From NCBI RefSeq assembly GCF_023856365.1, contig NC_064550.1:20399629-20463628 (forward strand): 64,000 nt of DNA. The letters are read 5' to 3'. Within the stretch, counting starts at the first letter, position 1. Each line of letters starts with the position of its first letter. The position numbers and the translations under genes are program-made. Below, piece by piece: positions 43,871 through 56,800 of the stretch. The notes under the pieces were generated by a model. The model saw only the letters and a program-made list of their open reading frames with translations. It searched no databases and was not told the DNA's origin. Source of the DNA: Brienomyrus brachyistius. Taxonomy: Eukaryota; Chordata; Actinopteri; Osteoglossiformes; Mormyridae.

Positions 43871-44843
43871 CTAGAAGTTTACAGTATTAACATTGTGTAA
43901 TTTTTTCAGAATGATTACACAGGGATTTATGAACACTCAGGTATGTACAAAGTGTGTAGCATATACAAAAAGGTCTGGGTCTGCGAGAGTGCAGATATTT
44001 ACGGTCAAATTGACATCATCAGTGCCCAATGTTGATGTAACAGTGCAACTCGCAAAGTGTCTAACAAAACCCAAGAAATTACTTCTAAGGTAACCATGAG
44101 AATTAGGGTAGCTGTGCGTACATCCTGAGCCAATAGAATCAGGGCTTTTTCCATTCAAGTACTGTAGCCATTCATATTTTTCCGATACATCTACTAGTAG
44201 CTGTGCATTGGCTCAAGACCGCCCCATTACCTTTAAGGAATTATTAACATATTGAATGGAGGAATGGACAGAATGAATTCAAAAGACAATAAATCACAGG
44301 AAATGGGTGACATTTTTACTGAAGATCGTGTGTGGGATCCATTTTCAGCCAAAATGGAACAAATCTACAGAAACAAATTCATCTCCATATACATAAGATT
44401 CTCAGAATAGCTCAAAACCATGATGTTGTAGGTTTTCAAGACCCTATGCTCTTTAATTCTCCAATAGAGGGAGGTAATTATAACCTTGGTCTGAAGTTTT
44501 AACCTTGATTTAGGCCGGATAAAAGGCTAAGAAATAAAAAATGCATCGGAATACAAAACAGTGCACAAAATAATACTCTCAGTGACAATCCAGGATCTAT
44601 GTTCTGCTTACAGGGCTCCACCTGATGATGTCACCCTGCTCGGTGTCCCGGGTGGGCATCCTCACCTCCTCCAGCCCATCTCAGTGTGGGACCTTGCAGG
44701 ACTCTATGGCAGTTTAATTGGTGTAATATGCGTCTTTCCATGAGTCAGTGAAAGTGCCGCTGAATGAAAGCCTGATGGTAGAATAGACTGGAGGCGCTGG
44801 GGTCGTCCCCCGTTGGCCTGGGAGACATGTCATGCACGCGTGT
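43871..44843 (-). other. usp28 3' UTR and usp28-zw10 intergenic remainder
   Basis: About 970 bp after the usp28 stop, reading on the minus strand. No coding signal and no convincing minus-strand AATAAA were seen within it, so the usp28 polyadenylation site is not located. The nearest plus-strand tttatt is inside the adjacent retrotransposon remnant (42803-42808). Confidence 0.45.
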
Positions 44844-47800
44844 TTACGTCACGGTCACCACCGAGGTTCCGTGAATGGATTCCATGACAGCGGCCAGCCG
44901 GCTGCACAGGTCGTGCGGCACACCGGGCCGCACCTGGGGCAGCTCCGTCAGCACCACCCGGTCCACCGAGCAGTCAAGCATCCTGGGCAGGAACTCGCCC
45001 AGCTTCTCCTGCAGGGGAGCTGCACAGCCGGAGCAAGAGGGTGGAGTCATTCAGAGAGGGACAGCATATTTCATGCTGCTCTTTTTCATTTCCTTTTGAT
45101 TTAAAAATTTCTAAACAGATAAGGTGCTGTAGTAATAATAATAATAATAATAACAATTTCCCATCCATTGCATTTTATACTCCCATTAATTTATTAATTT
45201 TAAGTTTATTTGCACATACCCCAAACTGTTAATGGCATTAAGAAATTGCGATATCCCACGTCGTCTCACCCGTATTTATCTACATGTTTATTTCTTAATT
45301 AACAGCACATTTTTTTAATTCTCCACGTTTCTTTAAAAGAAAAAAAAAATCTACTTATTGTTTTGTGTATTTTCATGCCACCAGCTGCACCGAAACAAAT
45401 TCGTTGTACGCTTTGTACTGGGGAATAAATGGATTTAGATTCTGACTATCATTATTATTCCATGGATTCTTCCAAGTCCACTCACCATCCATATCCTGTC
45501 CCAAGTAGGAGCACCAACGGGTCCTCATCATTTCGATGACATCCAGGTCCTCCTGGCTGACATCGTCGCGGGTCATCAGGTGCATGCAGGGGATGACGGC
45601 GTCATTCATGATAGCCACGCCCTCGGACACGCCCATCTCATCACCGCTAGCGAACAGCTTAATCGCATTGTCGTTCAGCTCCTGTGCAGACGGAGACCAA
45701 GCCGGCAGAGACGCTGAGCCTTGGCGAGGAGGGAAATGCTGACAGCTCATGGTCAGGTGCAAAAAGTACAAATCCGGACCAAGATTTTGTTTCAACCAAC
45801 CAGCTGACTACTTTTTGACTATGACTCTTTATGCTCAACTGGCTGGTTGAAACAAATTTCAACGGATTTGTATTTTCTGGACCTGAACTTATGTGTTTGC
45901 TAATATTGTCATATCATACATGCCACTCTGTAATAGAAAATTCTTGATTATGCTAATCAGTAATCAATAATGGAATATAGATGATTATGCGAAATGCATT
46001 ACCTAATCAGTAATTAACAATTAAGTTTATAATGTGTTGTTGATTTACACATAGTGGTTGAAACAATGTAATTTACTTGTCATTAATTGAATGTATCAAA
46101 CAATAATGCAAATCTGCTTAAGTAAGAAATTTCTATTTTCTATAGAGGAACTTGTTCAGCAAGAGGCCCAGGTCAAAGCAAGGGCATGACCTGAGAAGTA
46201 AGCTGTTGCCGAAGATACTATAAAATGTATGCATAGTATTGGATAATATAAAATATAGAAAAAGAGAACAGCGAGTCCTAGAATAATATAGCAAAAGGAA
46301 AAGTCCCAAATAGATAGACTTGTTCTAAGCTGATAGGTGGACCTTGAAAAAGTAGAAGAAACTGGTATCTCCAGATGGCCAAACTTTCCTTGAACTGCCT
46401 GGACCTTGAAAGGCAGAAGTAACTGGAATGTCCAGATATCTGACTTGTCCTTGATTTGTCAGATGACTGTCGCATTTTAGGCCATAAAAGATGTATGCAT
46501 TTGTTGCTCGGGGAACAGAACACGAGACTCATGATTGCTGAGTGTCTGTTCCCTTTGAGCTCATCGAATAATAAAGTTCTGTCAAACACTTAAACATCGG
46601 ACTTCGAGAAATTTCTTCCACAACTCTAATAGGTCCTGTTGTGCTTAAAAAGGACATTCAAGGCTTTAAGATGATATTGTGTATGGCAGGTGTGACCTTG
46701 CCAAATTATTCTTCCAGTCAAATCTAAAATATGATCAATAAAAATTATGTTCTTCCCCAACGGATCTCAGGAGGATATATGCAGATTAACATATCAATAA
46801 ACGCCAGCTGCAGTTCATTTTTAATTAGCGAAACTTGCATGGAATTCTAGCCCTGTACATAATTTGTGCGTTAATTCAAGTTGACATTACGTGCTTAGTT
46901 GTAAGACTGAAAATTTCCAGTTATACCACGCAGAAGGAATTCAGACCTTTGCGATGGTCTTCCTGGGAATTAGCCTGAGATCCCGATTCTGGTTTCAAAT
47001 TCAGTACCATAACGATCAGGTACTAATGGGGAAGTGAGCTGTGTGGCAGACGAGATCCTTACTGTTAGGCACTTCCTCCTGTACAGCGTGATGAGCGATG
47101 GGTCGACGCCCTTCCTCACGCCTTCCTTCAGCAAATCCGCGTTGCTCCGGAAGGCGTAGGCCAGGCAGTTCAGCGCTTCCCTGATCCTGGAACGGTGGGG
47201 AGAAAGGTCAGCACGCAGGGCCGATGGACTCCCTGAGGCGGCTCCCACTCAGGTCCACCTACTTGCCATTCTGGTACTGCTCCAACCCCGTCAGAAGGTG
47301 CAGGAACACATTCAGGAATGTGCTGTAGTCGTCGTGCCATTTCTGCCAAAGACGGAGGGACCGAAAGTGCGAAGGCGGGTTAAGGAAAGTGGGAAAGGAA
47401 GTGAGACAGTGGTACAATGCAATAGGTCACAGCCCTCACCATATACTCATCCATGTCCATATCTTCGGGTTTGATAAGACGTAGTTTGCTTCGAGCCTCT
47501 TTCATAATACTGATGGACCTGAAAAATTAGGACACCGTCCGACATCAGTGATGGTACCGGCAATACACATTTATTGTTTTTTATTTCCATAAAAAATACT
47601 AACATTTTATTTAAGGGGGCATGAATAACGTAGCAACTCGGTTACTTCTCAAGTACAAATCCTAAACAAATATACTAACTGCATAAAATACATTATTATT
47701 GATTAATGATGAACGAACATGGGATCGGTGTGTAAGTAACACTTAGTCTCTGGTTAATTAATACATTAAAAAGTTAGTGTGTACAAACATTTGTGCCACC

Positions 47801-50800
47801 TCAAGTGAAGTGTTACCAAAAACTTTAGTTAGTACATGATTTATATATTTATCTCTATATTTTGCATCTGAGAAGATAAGTGTAACAAAATATGTTTTTT
47901 AAGAAGCAAAGCTAATTTTTTCACTATGGGTTAGTGGCAAGTCGTGTTTGATTGGTTATAGTTTAGTAACTGGTTATAAATCTGTCCTGTCACTAGATCT
48001 CATCAGATGTTAACCTAAACAAAGTTACACGTTAATAAAAATAGTGTCCTAATTGCAAACCTTCTATTGTCATGCTGCACCCAAAAAGTAGTAATTTGTG
48101 CCAATAATAATGTCAATAAGGGATCCTCTAAGTGTGATGCTTGAGTTTCTATTCCGGAATTCCATAAACCAGCGGCCATGCCATTCCCAGAGTAGAGGCA
48201 GCTGATGGGGGGGGGGGGGGGGGGGGGGGGGCGGGGGGACTATGCCTTTCATCGTAGCGCAGGTTCCGGTCGGCAAATTGCTCGAGTAGCGTGCGCTCAA
48301 TGACCCGGTTGGGGGTTTGGTTCTGGAAGAAGTACACCAGCACATGCTGTAGACGGGGGTCGCTCTGGGGGGTGGTCGCCTCCTGGGACAGCTGATAGAG
48401 TCGGGAGTACTCCTCATGGAAGGCCTGAGAGAGGAGGGGGGTCTGAACCCTCAGCATAATGTAAGCTCAACACTACCGCTGACATCATTAACAAATTATG
48501 GACACTTTTTACACAGAACATAGGAGGCTTTACTTAACACATATTCAAATGCGGGCAATGAGACCCCAGACATGGACGTCAAACTGAGATACCTTGATGA
48601 GACCAGCCTCTGGTCCATCCTTATCGAACACCTGCCTGGCTTTGCCGATGGCCATAATGATTCCCTGCATGGCTGGTGTGAGCATCATCTGCCACAAGGG
48701 GGCAGTATGCAGAAGGCCACGAGAAAGGGAAAGAAAAAGATTCTGTTTCTCTAAATCGTACAGCAAGTCAATGTTAATCTGAACTGGACCGAGACTCGCT
48801 GAGGTAAATCGTACAAAGCAGGGCGCTCCTTTCCTCGTGCTATGTGCTTCCTGAATAAGCTCTAGACTTACTGCACCCAGTACTAAATAAGCATATATGA
48901 TAGATGGGTGATGGACGGTCATTGATGTTTTACGGCTGCAGGTAAACAGTTTGTACCAATCAGCATTCACACAGCATAAGTATGGATGCTTTGGGATAAA
49001 CATAAAGGAGTGTTTCCCAACACAGACTGTCCACATTTTTGCTCCCTCCCAGCTCCCAGTGGAGCAAAAATATGCATCAACTATGAGAAGCAGATTAGGG
49101 AGCCCTGCTATAAGGAACTATATATTTTCGCTGTAACTGAACGTTCGTCTCGTCCCTACACACCTCTTCATTATAGCCGTCCGCGTCAGAGCGCACGAGG
49201 ATCTTCCCCACGCTGGGAATCTCCACCTCGAACACCTGGTTCTCAGGAGGCTGGCTCTCTGCTGGGGGGGCTTCCTTCTCAGGCGAGGCCTGAGGCTCTG
49301 GCTCAACCCCACCCTCCGCCTGGGCCTCTCCCGCCCCCTCGCTCTCTGCCTCGGCCTCTCCTCCTGTCTTTGCTTCTGCTTCAACCTCATTCTCTCCTGC
49401 TGCTTCTGCCTCGTCCTCCGCCACTGCCTCAGCATCCTGAAGATCAGCGTCAAACAGGTAACACAAAGTGACGTAAGAACGCCATGGAGAAAGTAGTCAA
49501 GTGACCGGAACCTTCCTCTAACCATATTTGTCTAAAAAATAAAATAAACTATCAGGCGTCCGCACAGGGTGTAAATCCAAGCAATTGCTTCACATTGATA
49601 ACGGAAGCATCCTAGATTTTCTCTTTAGAAATTGATGCACGTTGTACATTAACTTATACTGTTATACTGCAATTGACCACTAGAGGGCATCATGTAATAA
49701 TTTACTAGAAGATCACAGAAAAAAACTGCGCATGTCATACGGTATGTCAGGTTTAAAGAGCTTCACATTTGCTCAGTTAATTTTCCTTAAAAGCGAATGT
49801 AAGGCTCTGTTCTGGATGTTACAGTGGATTGTGGCAAACAAGCGGCAGAAACGTTTGATACCTTGTCCATAATCTGTCCTGTTACCTTGGCTAGAAAATC
49901 AAAAGGAAAAAAAAAAGTCCTTGTGTGATATTCAAAGCCCTGCGGCTCTAAGCTGTAGTCATGCTAGGGATGTTTGTGTATGTTTGTGTATCCAAACAGT
50001 TCAGTGGGGAAACTTGAATAACCATTAGCAACAAAACAAAGCAACAAAGTATCATTTACATTTGTTATATTCATGATTACCTTGTTACCAAAAAACAAGG
50101 GGGGATTTCATGTGTTACATTAACTTCAGGTTGGAATACACAATAAAGATACTACTGCTACCTGGAGGATTTGATAATGTAATGGTGGCTATTAATAATT
50201 AAACATATTAAAATAGCCCAGAAACAGAATGACCAATAAAATCGCATGCAAGTGTCTTTAAGTGAATCCCCTTTGATCCCATGCAGGTAAGTGCGGTGAT
50301 CGAGTCGTACGCCACATGCCAACTCCCACCTGAAACCGATGACTTTCTTCCTCGTTATCTTGGCCACAGTCTTCTGTACCGGCCCCAGGCTGATCTGATT
50401 GCTCCGGGTCGACGGTGACGTGTTCTGTCGGGAGCAGCGGCGGTTGACTGAGGGTGGGCTCTGTGGAGTGATCGGCAAGAAGCCTTTTGGCGAAAACTGC
50501 CATTTAATGCTCCGTTTAAGGCGTGAACTGGGTCAGTGAACATAGGCGTCACCACCGTCAACAACTTACCGTGTTTTTGGTATGAATGTGAAATTCCATT
50601 TTAAATGTATTACAACTGTATTACTATGACATTTGTATTAATTACACCATAAATGGCAGAAGGGGAAAATACACTTAGCAACACCTAGATACACTTAGCA
50701 AGTGACACATTTTTAACAAGGACTATATTCTATGTAACTAAGGAATTTTTAATCGTAAAATACTGGCAGGATTTAGCTAATTACGCTGCTGGAAAGCCGC

Positions 50801-53800
50801 TAATGGTGCTAATTGCCAAATGCAAAAACATCTGGCATGATTGGAATTGAATCACTTAAAAGCATCCATTCGTCTTCCATAACTGTTTATCCAGAAGAAG
50901 GCCATGAGATTGGACCCCACGCCGGCCAGCACAGGGCACACAAAGTAAGGGCAATCTGGAAACACTGATTCCAGTGCCAGGGGGCACTGAAATGATGCTT
51001 TATTTGCTACTTGCACTGTAATACTCTTTTCCCCACACATATCTCATTATCACTCTTTTTTTGAGACATACGCACAGTTGAGAGTGAAGCTTTGGGTTTG
51101 AGTGCAGTGTCAGTTCATTTATCTGACGTCCCTGCAGCATTTCCAGAGGTTAACGGCTTGGCTCAAGGGCGCAACAGAGATGTGATTATTATGTCAAGGA
51201 TGGGATTCAAACACGCGACCTTCTGAGCACAGGCCTAACCCCACGGAGCCACATAGTGTCCCCCGAGACTTACTATATACCAGGGCTCGCCAACTTTGGT
51301 CCTGAGGAGCTACTGTCCAGTAGGTTTTCTATCCTACCTGCCTTCTGATGAGTCACACCTGTTCTCAGGTAAATACCAGAGACCCCTGGTATAAATGGAA
51401 CGGAATCCAGAACAGCTACCAGAAACACTCAGCTAAGACAGCAGCAATGAAGAGCAGCAATGAAGAGCAGCAATGAAGAGCAGCAATGACGTTCCAGCTA
51501 AGGATGCACACCCACCTGGTTCCTCATGTTTGACCACCTTCGTCACACACCCCTGCGCTTCCTCGGGGCTGGGTTCGGGCCCGGCGGGCGCCTCCCGCTG
51601 CTCCCTGCCCAGTTGCTCCTCCCACTCCCGCAGCTCCTGCTGGAACCAGCGGTTGTCCTCCTGCACGTAGCGCCTGAGGATCGGTGGCAGGGCGTCCATC
51701 CCCTGAAGGACCTGGCCCGTCTCGCTGTCGGTGTCCTCTGTGAGACCCAGAAAAATCCAGTACCAGAAGACAGTGTAATAAAAAGTGACAAAGAAGGCCT
51801 ATAGGAGTAAACCTCACTGCAGGCAGCTCGCCTTTGAGCAGCGATACTGAAACCGCTTTCCTGGGGCTGCAAGATATTCAGGCTTGTTTTCTAGCCAAGG
51901 TCCTCATTAGATCCTAATCAGCCAATTTCATCGTGAACCTAAGATTTACTTTGCTAAAATAAGCTTAAGACCTACTTTTCTAAATGTAAAACTCAATGCC
52001 GCATTTTCCGCAGATAATCTGAAGCGGCCACGGTTTTGCGGCGAGACAATTACGTGCTCGGCGAAGCGTTATTGATTCCATGATGGGGGATGGCATGCGG
52101 CCTGCGTGCGTAGAGACAAAGCGGGGCTGCCTTAGATGTGCACAGAATTACTGCATTCATACTGTACAAATAAATGCGGGACTATATTCAGAAAACAAGA
52201 CCAGGCTGAAAGAGACTCGGAAAAGTGCAAATTTATAGATACCTTCCCAATGCATTATAATGCATTCATAAAGTATTATAAACACGGCTATGACTTTATT
52301 AAAAAGGCATAACGCATTATAGCCATGTTCATTTTGCATTATGAATGCTCTATGAAGCTCTCATTTAAAATGCACTATACATACCTTCATAATGCATTAT
52401 AATGGCTTATACTGACCATTATGAACCATTACGAAGGTATCTATAATGCATTATGATGACTGCTTTAAGTACAGTGTTACCGTTATTTTTAGTATACCGC
52501 ATTTTTTGGGGGGGCACCGCAGCATTTTTGTAATCTTGAAAACAAGAAGCCCAATTTTCAAGATTTCTAAATGCCAGAATAACTCTTTTGGACGGTATTC
52601 CAGTATAAATAATTAGATGCTGCCCAAGCCTATTGGCAGGTGAGAGCAGAGCGATGAGCAAAGGGGACGGACCTGCGATGAGATGGGGAAGCGTGTCGTC
52701 GATGTACATGAGGCAGTAGGCGCTGGCGTTGGTCAAGCCGCCGTAAGAGTCGCGCTCCAGCTCCTCCCAAGACGACTCTGTCACCAAGACGTCGTTGCAC
52801 TTGAGCCAGCTCTTGCGGGATTGGTCGAAGACATACGCCCAGTAGTGGCCCGCTGTAGCCTGTCCCTCATGGACCAGCACAGCATGGAGCCGGTACGGTA
52901 CCTAGGAGCAGGTGAAATCAAAGGCGCTTGTCACTTACATCCTTTACGAATGGGCCCTCATTGGTATCCAGGCCAAGCATTGCTACAGGGCAACGACTCT
53001 TAAGCACTCCATGGTAAATCTGGGTGTTAAAGAACAGTGTGGGAAGGAGATAATTTGATAAGGATTGCCCAGAGTGACACAAAATAAGACTGCCGAAAGT
53101 AATGGAAGGTATGAACACCCAACCTCATCAACGGCACTGCAACAAAAAGATTAATCTGAGTTAGTGAACTGCAGGTGGATAAGGGTAGTGCTGAATTTTT
53201 TTTCTCTAAAATAAGATGTTGAATGTCAATTCTGGGCAGTGAAGTAGAATCTGTGGGGCAGGTACATTCGACGGGCTGCCTTGTCTAGAGTAACGTTCGT
53301 GACGAAAGAGTTGAAAATATGAAGCAGGAAAAACCAGGCATCATTGGCATCGAGGCATAAACAGGCTGATCTAATCTACGGATCAAAGCCACCAGACGGT
53401 CACGCCTCCATGAAGACCACGCCGAGGCATCAGTCACCTGGCACAGCCTGTTGTCCGAGTACATGGCCTCCAGCAACTGGCTGATCTTTTCGATGCTGCT
53501 CTTTAGCTCTGTATGCAAAACAAGGAACGGACCTGGATCAGGCGAGCGGGAAGCAATCATAGAAGAAGCCAAGGACCACTACCAAAGGAGAGCGATTCAG
53601 GTCAAATGAGCTCAACTTATATTTGAGTGTTAGAGTATTTACAACTTTTCGGATAGTAATGTTGAGTAATATCTATAACCGCTTTGTTACTCCATATCAT
53701 TCCAGGGGAAAAACACAAATAGAACAGTCAAGCGATAACCTAACCAATCAGAGGGATTGTAGCGTAAAAGCAGTGCTGTCAATCAAAAGAACCGACCAAT

Positions 53801-56800
53801 TAAAAAGGTGGACGGGCAGTGGGCGTACCGTTGATGTTGTTCTCCACCTCAATCCTCCAGCGTTGCAGGCAGCTCTTGACATAATGTAGCTCCTCCTCAG
53901 ATATGCTGTGGGGCGCAGGATGTTGGGGAGAGTCCATGGGGGGTCTGCACTGGGTGAAGGGTTTGTATATGGGTGTCCTCTGAGCTGTGGTCACCTGACT
54001 GCCTGAACTGTCTGACGGGCCTGTGTCGTCCAATTCTGATTGGCTATGAACCACACAAGATGTTACATCATTTGGCAGTTACCCAGCAGGCTACTGCCTA
54101 TTTTTGTACAACCTAGTAGAAGCATGCAGAATGTCAGCTACTAGAACTTGGACCTGTAACATTTTGGCTACAAACAAGCTTGTGTTCCACTTTTCGCTTG
54201 CAGCGGAGGCTAAACAAACAGCGAGTGCCAAGATGTGTTTAGATCTGACATGTTTTGCACATCAGAAGTGAAAAGGTATTATAAACATTGTGTTATACTG
54301 GTTGATGCATGTCAGAGGGTGGTGTATAACATAGTGGGTTAGTGATCTCTGTTTGTGTGCGGTAGGTCATAGGTTCAAGTCCTGTATCTGGCAGAACATA
54401 CACGTATTATTGTTGTTGAGATCTTAACTTGAGCGAGCTGTCTGACCGATCCCAAGCATTTCAGACTTAAATTAATCTTTGTAATATCAGGGGCTTGTCA
54501 CAAGGGCCAAGTTAAAAACCTTTGGGGCTGTTGGTACCTGGACTCCCCATGGTTGGGATCTGGGTGCACGGCTTGGGTGCCTGTCGAAGCCTTTAGTGGG
54601 GTTCTCACATCCTCTACTGGGGACACACTGGTGGGTTTGGTGGTTGCAAACTCCAGCACGTATTGCAGCATGTCCGCCAAAGGGTACCTAGCCGGACCTG
54701 AGCCGTAGTGTTTATAACTGTGAAACAAAGGCGGGTGCACCTCAAGCACAGTAGGGAGCAACATCACACCACCTTGAGGATCACATCCATTTAGGAGGAC
54801 TCAGACGTTCACCTCTCTAGTTTCTGCTGCAGGACTGTCAGCTGTTCCTTCATCCTCCTGACTGCCTCCCTTCTGCCCTGCGTCAGGTCAATGTTCTTGT
54901 GGAGATACCTGATCGGAGAGTTAACTCCCTCACTGAGGTACCTTGGAGAACATGCATCATCACTGAAGCAAGTGGCCCACTAGACTCTATCCTAATTAAG
55001 TGACTATTACACTGTGCGTTTTTGCCTCAGAACAAGCGTGGTAATTTGCTTGGTAATTTACTATCTTTGACGGCTTCTTTATTGGTTTTCTTGCTGAACA
55101 TATGTATCCAGTAAACAACATCGCATACCGTACACAGATCTTACCTGTCCATATATATCACCTGAGGGAACTCCAATTTCTTATGTATTTTCTCTGGCCT
55201 CCCTAAGGACTGGTTGAACTCAAACCTGGACAGTTCAAAGGTCAGCACCGGTGGCAACTTAGAGAACCATCGCTGTAGATGAAAAGAATTTGTATTCATA
55301 ATCAGCATCGAGACAATGGATCCTGCCCTGTTTCCATAGAAACCATAATGCTCACCTCTCGGCCAGAAGGAGTGGTACGATCGGAGTGCAGAGACTCAAT
55401 CTCCCCCTCTACCATAGCGCCTTCCAGACACTCATCCAAGTTGTTAAATCCATTAACTTGCAAAGGATACTGTCCAAACTGCTCTATGTTAGACACCGTC
55501 TTTCCTGAATAACAAGAAGGACAACAAGGAAACATTGTGTCAGAAACACATCTTAAAAAAACACCACGTTACTTAGTTTTTTTAAGTTCTCAGCAGAAGG
55601 TCAGCGTTGTTTCTTTTCCTTACCTTCACAAGTTCTCTCTGCCAGAAAAGTACCGTAAAAAAGCTGAACCATTGGGTTTTCTTGTTTATCTTCAGGATTA
55701 CTGAGGGCCAAAGGCATTCAGTGAGTGAGATACACAAAAAGGATTCTCCATATGCTGACTGGAGCATCAGCGCACTTAAACTAGGCACCATTAAAAGGTG
55801 TTTTGAGGTTGACCATGTAAAGCGACGACTCACTTTGCGTTAGAAGCCAACTGAAAAGCATCCTCAAGCCAGTCCAATAGCTTGTGGGTGAACTCACTGA
55901 CATCCTAGCAGGTAGAAAGGTGGAGGTTAAGAAGATCAGATGATTGTAACCTGAGTAGGTGGATTTCAGGTCTACCATCATTATATACCCAAAATGTCCA
56001 TGACCACAGACACACTGTATGTCCGCACCATCCAGAAGGCTTCAAGCCCATATCTTGCATACTACAGTCAGAGACTCCATACCTGTTGAGCTTCGCTGGT
56101 GCGGAAGGCATCTCTGAGGAGCTCCACGGCTGCTGAAGGGTCCACAAACCTGCGCTTGGAGCCCACCATCAGGGCGAATAGGCAACGCAGCTCCTGCATG
56201 AAGGCTACATTCCTTTTGTCCTGCGTACGCAGACACGCACTGAATCTGATTCGTCGCATTTCCACCAAACGCCGTCCGCTCAAAACATTTTTTCAATGAA
56301 CCCTGAGATTCTGTACAAGTGCCACAACCGTAATTAACCCCCCAGCCTCTTCTGCTGTAATCTGGCGGCAGAACCTCACAAAAACCCAACACACACCTCA
56401 TGAACCTTACATACCGAGGGGCTTTTGCACTTTTCCAGAACCTTCTCAGTCAGGCTGTAGTTGAGCACCAGTCTACGGAACACCGGCAGATGGAATAAGG
56501 ACTGCAACACAAGAGTCGCAAAACACGGTTCTTGAAATGTGCTGTTGGTCGCATGAAAATTATAACACATTTCAGCGTGTACAGACGGTTGTGTGATTAC
56601 AGTAACAAATTCATTCTGCCACACAGACAATGCCATACGACCAATAAACAGCCCTGTGTGATTTTTGCGCCTTAGGTTTGATAGATAGCGACGTCTGTAG
56701 AAGGTTACATATTTTGTGCACCATTTTTACACTCAATCATTCTGAAGAACAAAATAAATTTCTACTGTGTGCAGCCTGATCCATTTTCCAGTTCAATTAT

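Larger units (their letters stand above)
44844..51737 (-). other. usp28: usp28 C-terminal region (exons 17-26)
   Basis: Exons 17-19 are the variable linker, including an acidic Glu/Ala-rich block. Exons 20-26 match the conserved USP25/28 C-terminal helical region: [76 protein letters not shown] and the terminal HGTSVVTVT. It is complete to the stop. Confidence 0.9.

Noticed and set aside
42347..44843. A claudin (CLDN25-like) gene between zw10 and usp28, as in human
   Set aside because: Claudin-25 is a single-exon gene of about 230 codons. No open frame near that length or claudin-like motif exists here, and the space is largely retrotransposon remnant.
45373..45795. 140-codon minus-strand frame as a separate gene
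   Set aside because: Its core is usp28 exon 25 (45486-45681). The ends are read-through into the introns.
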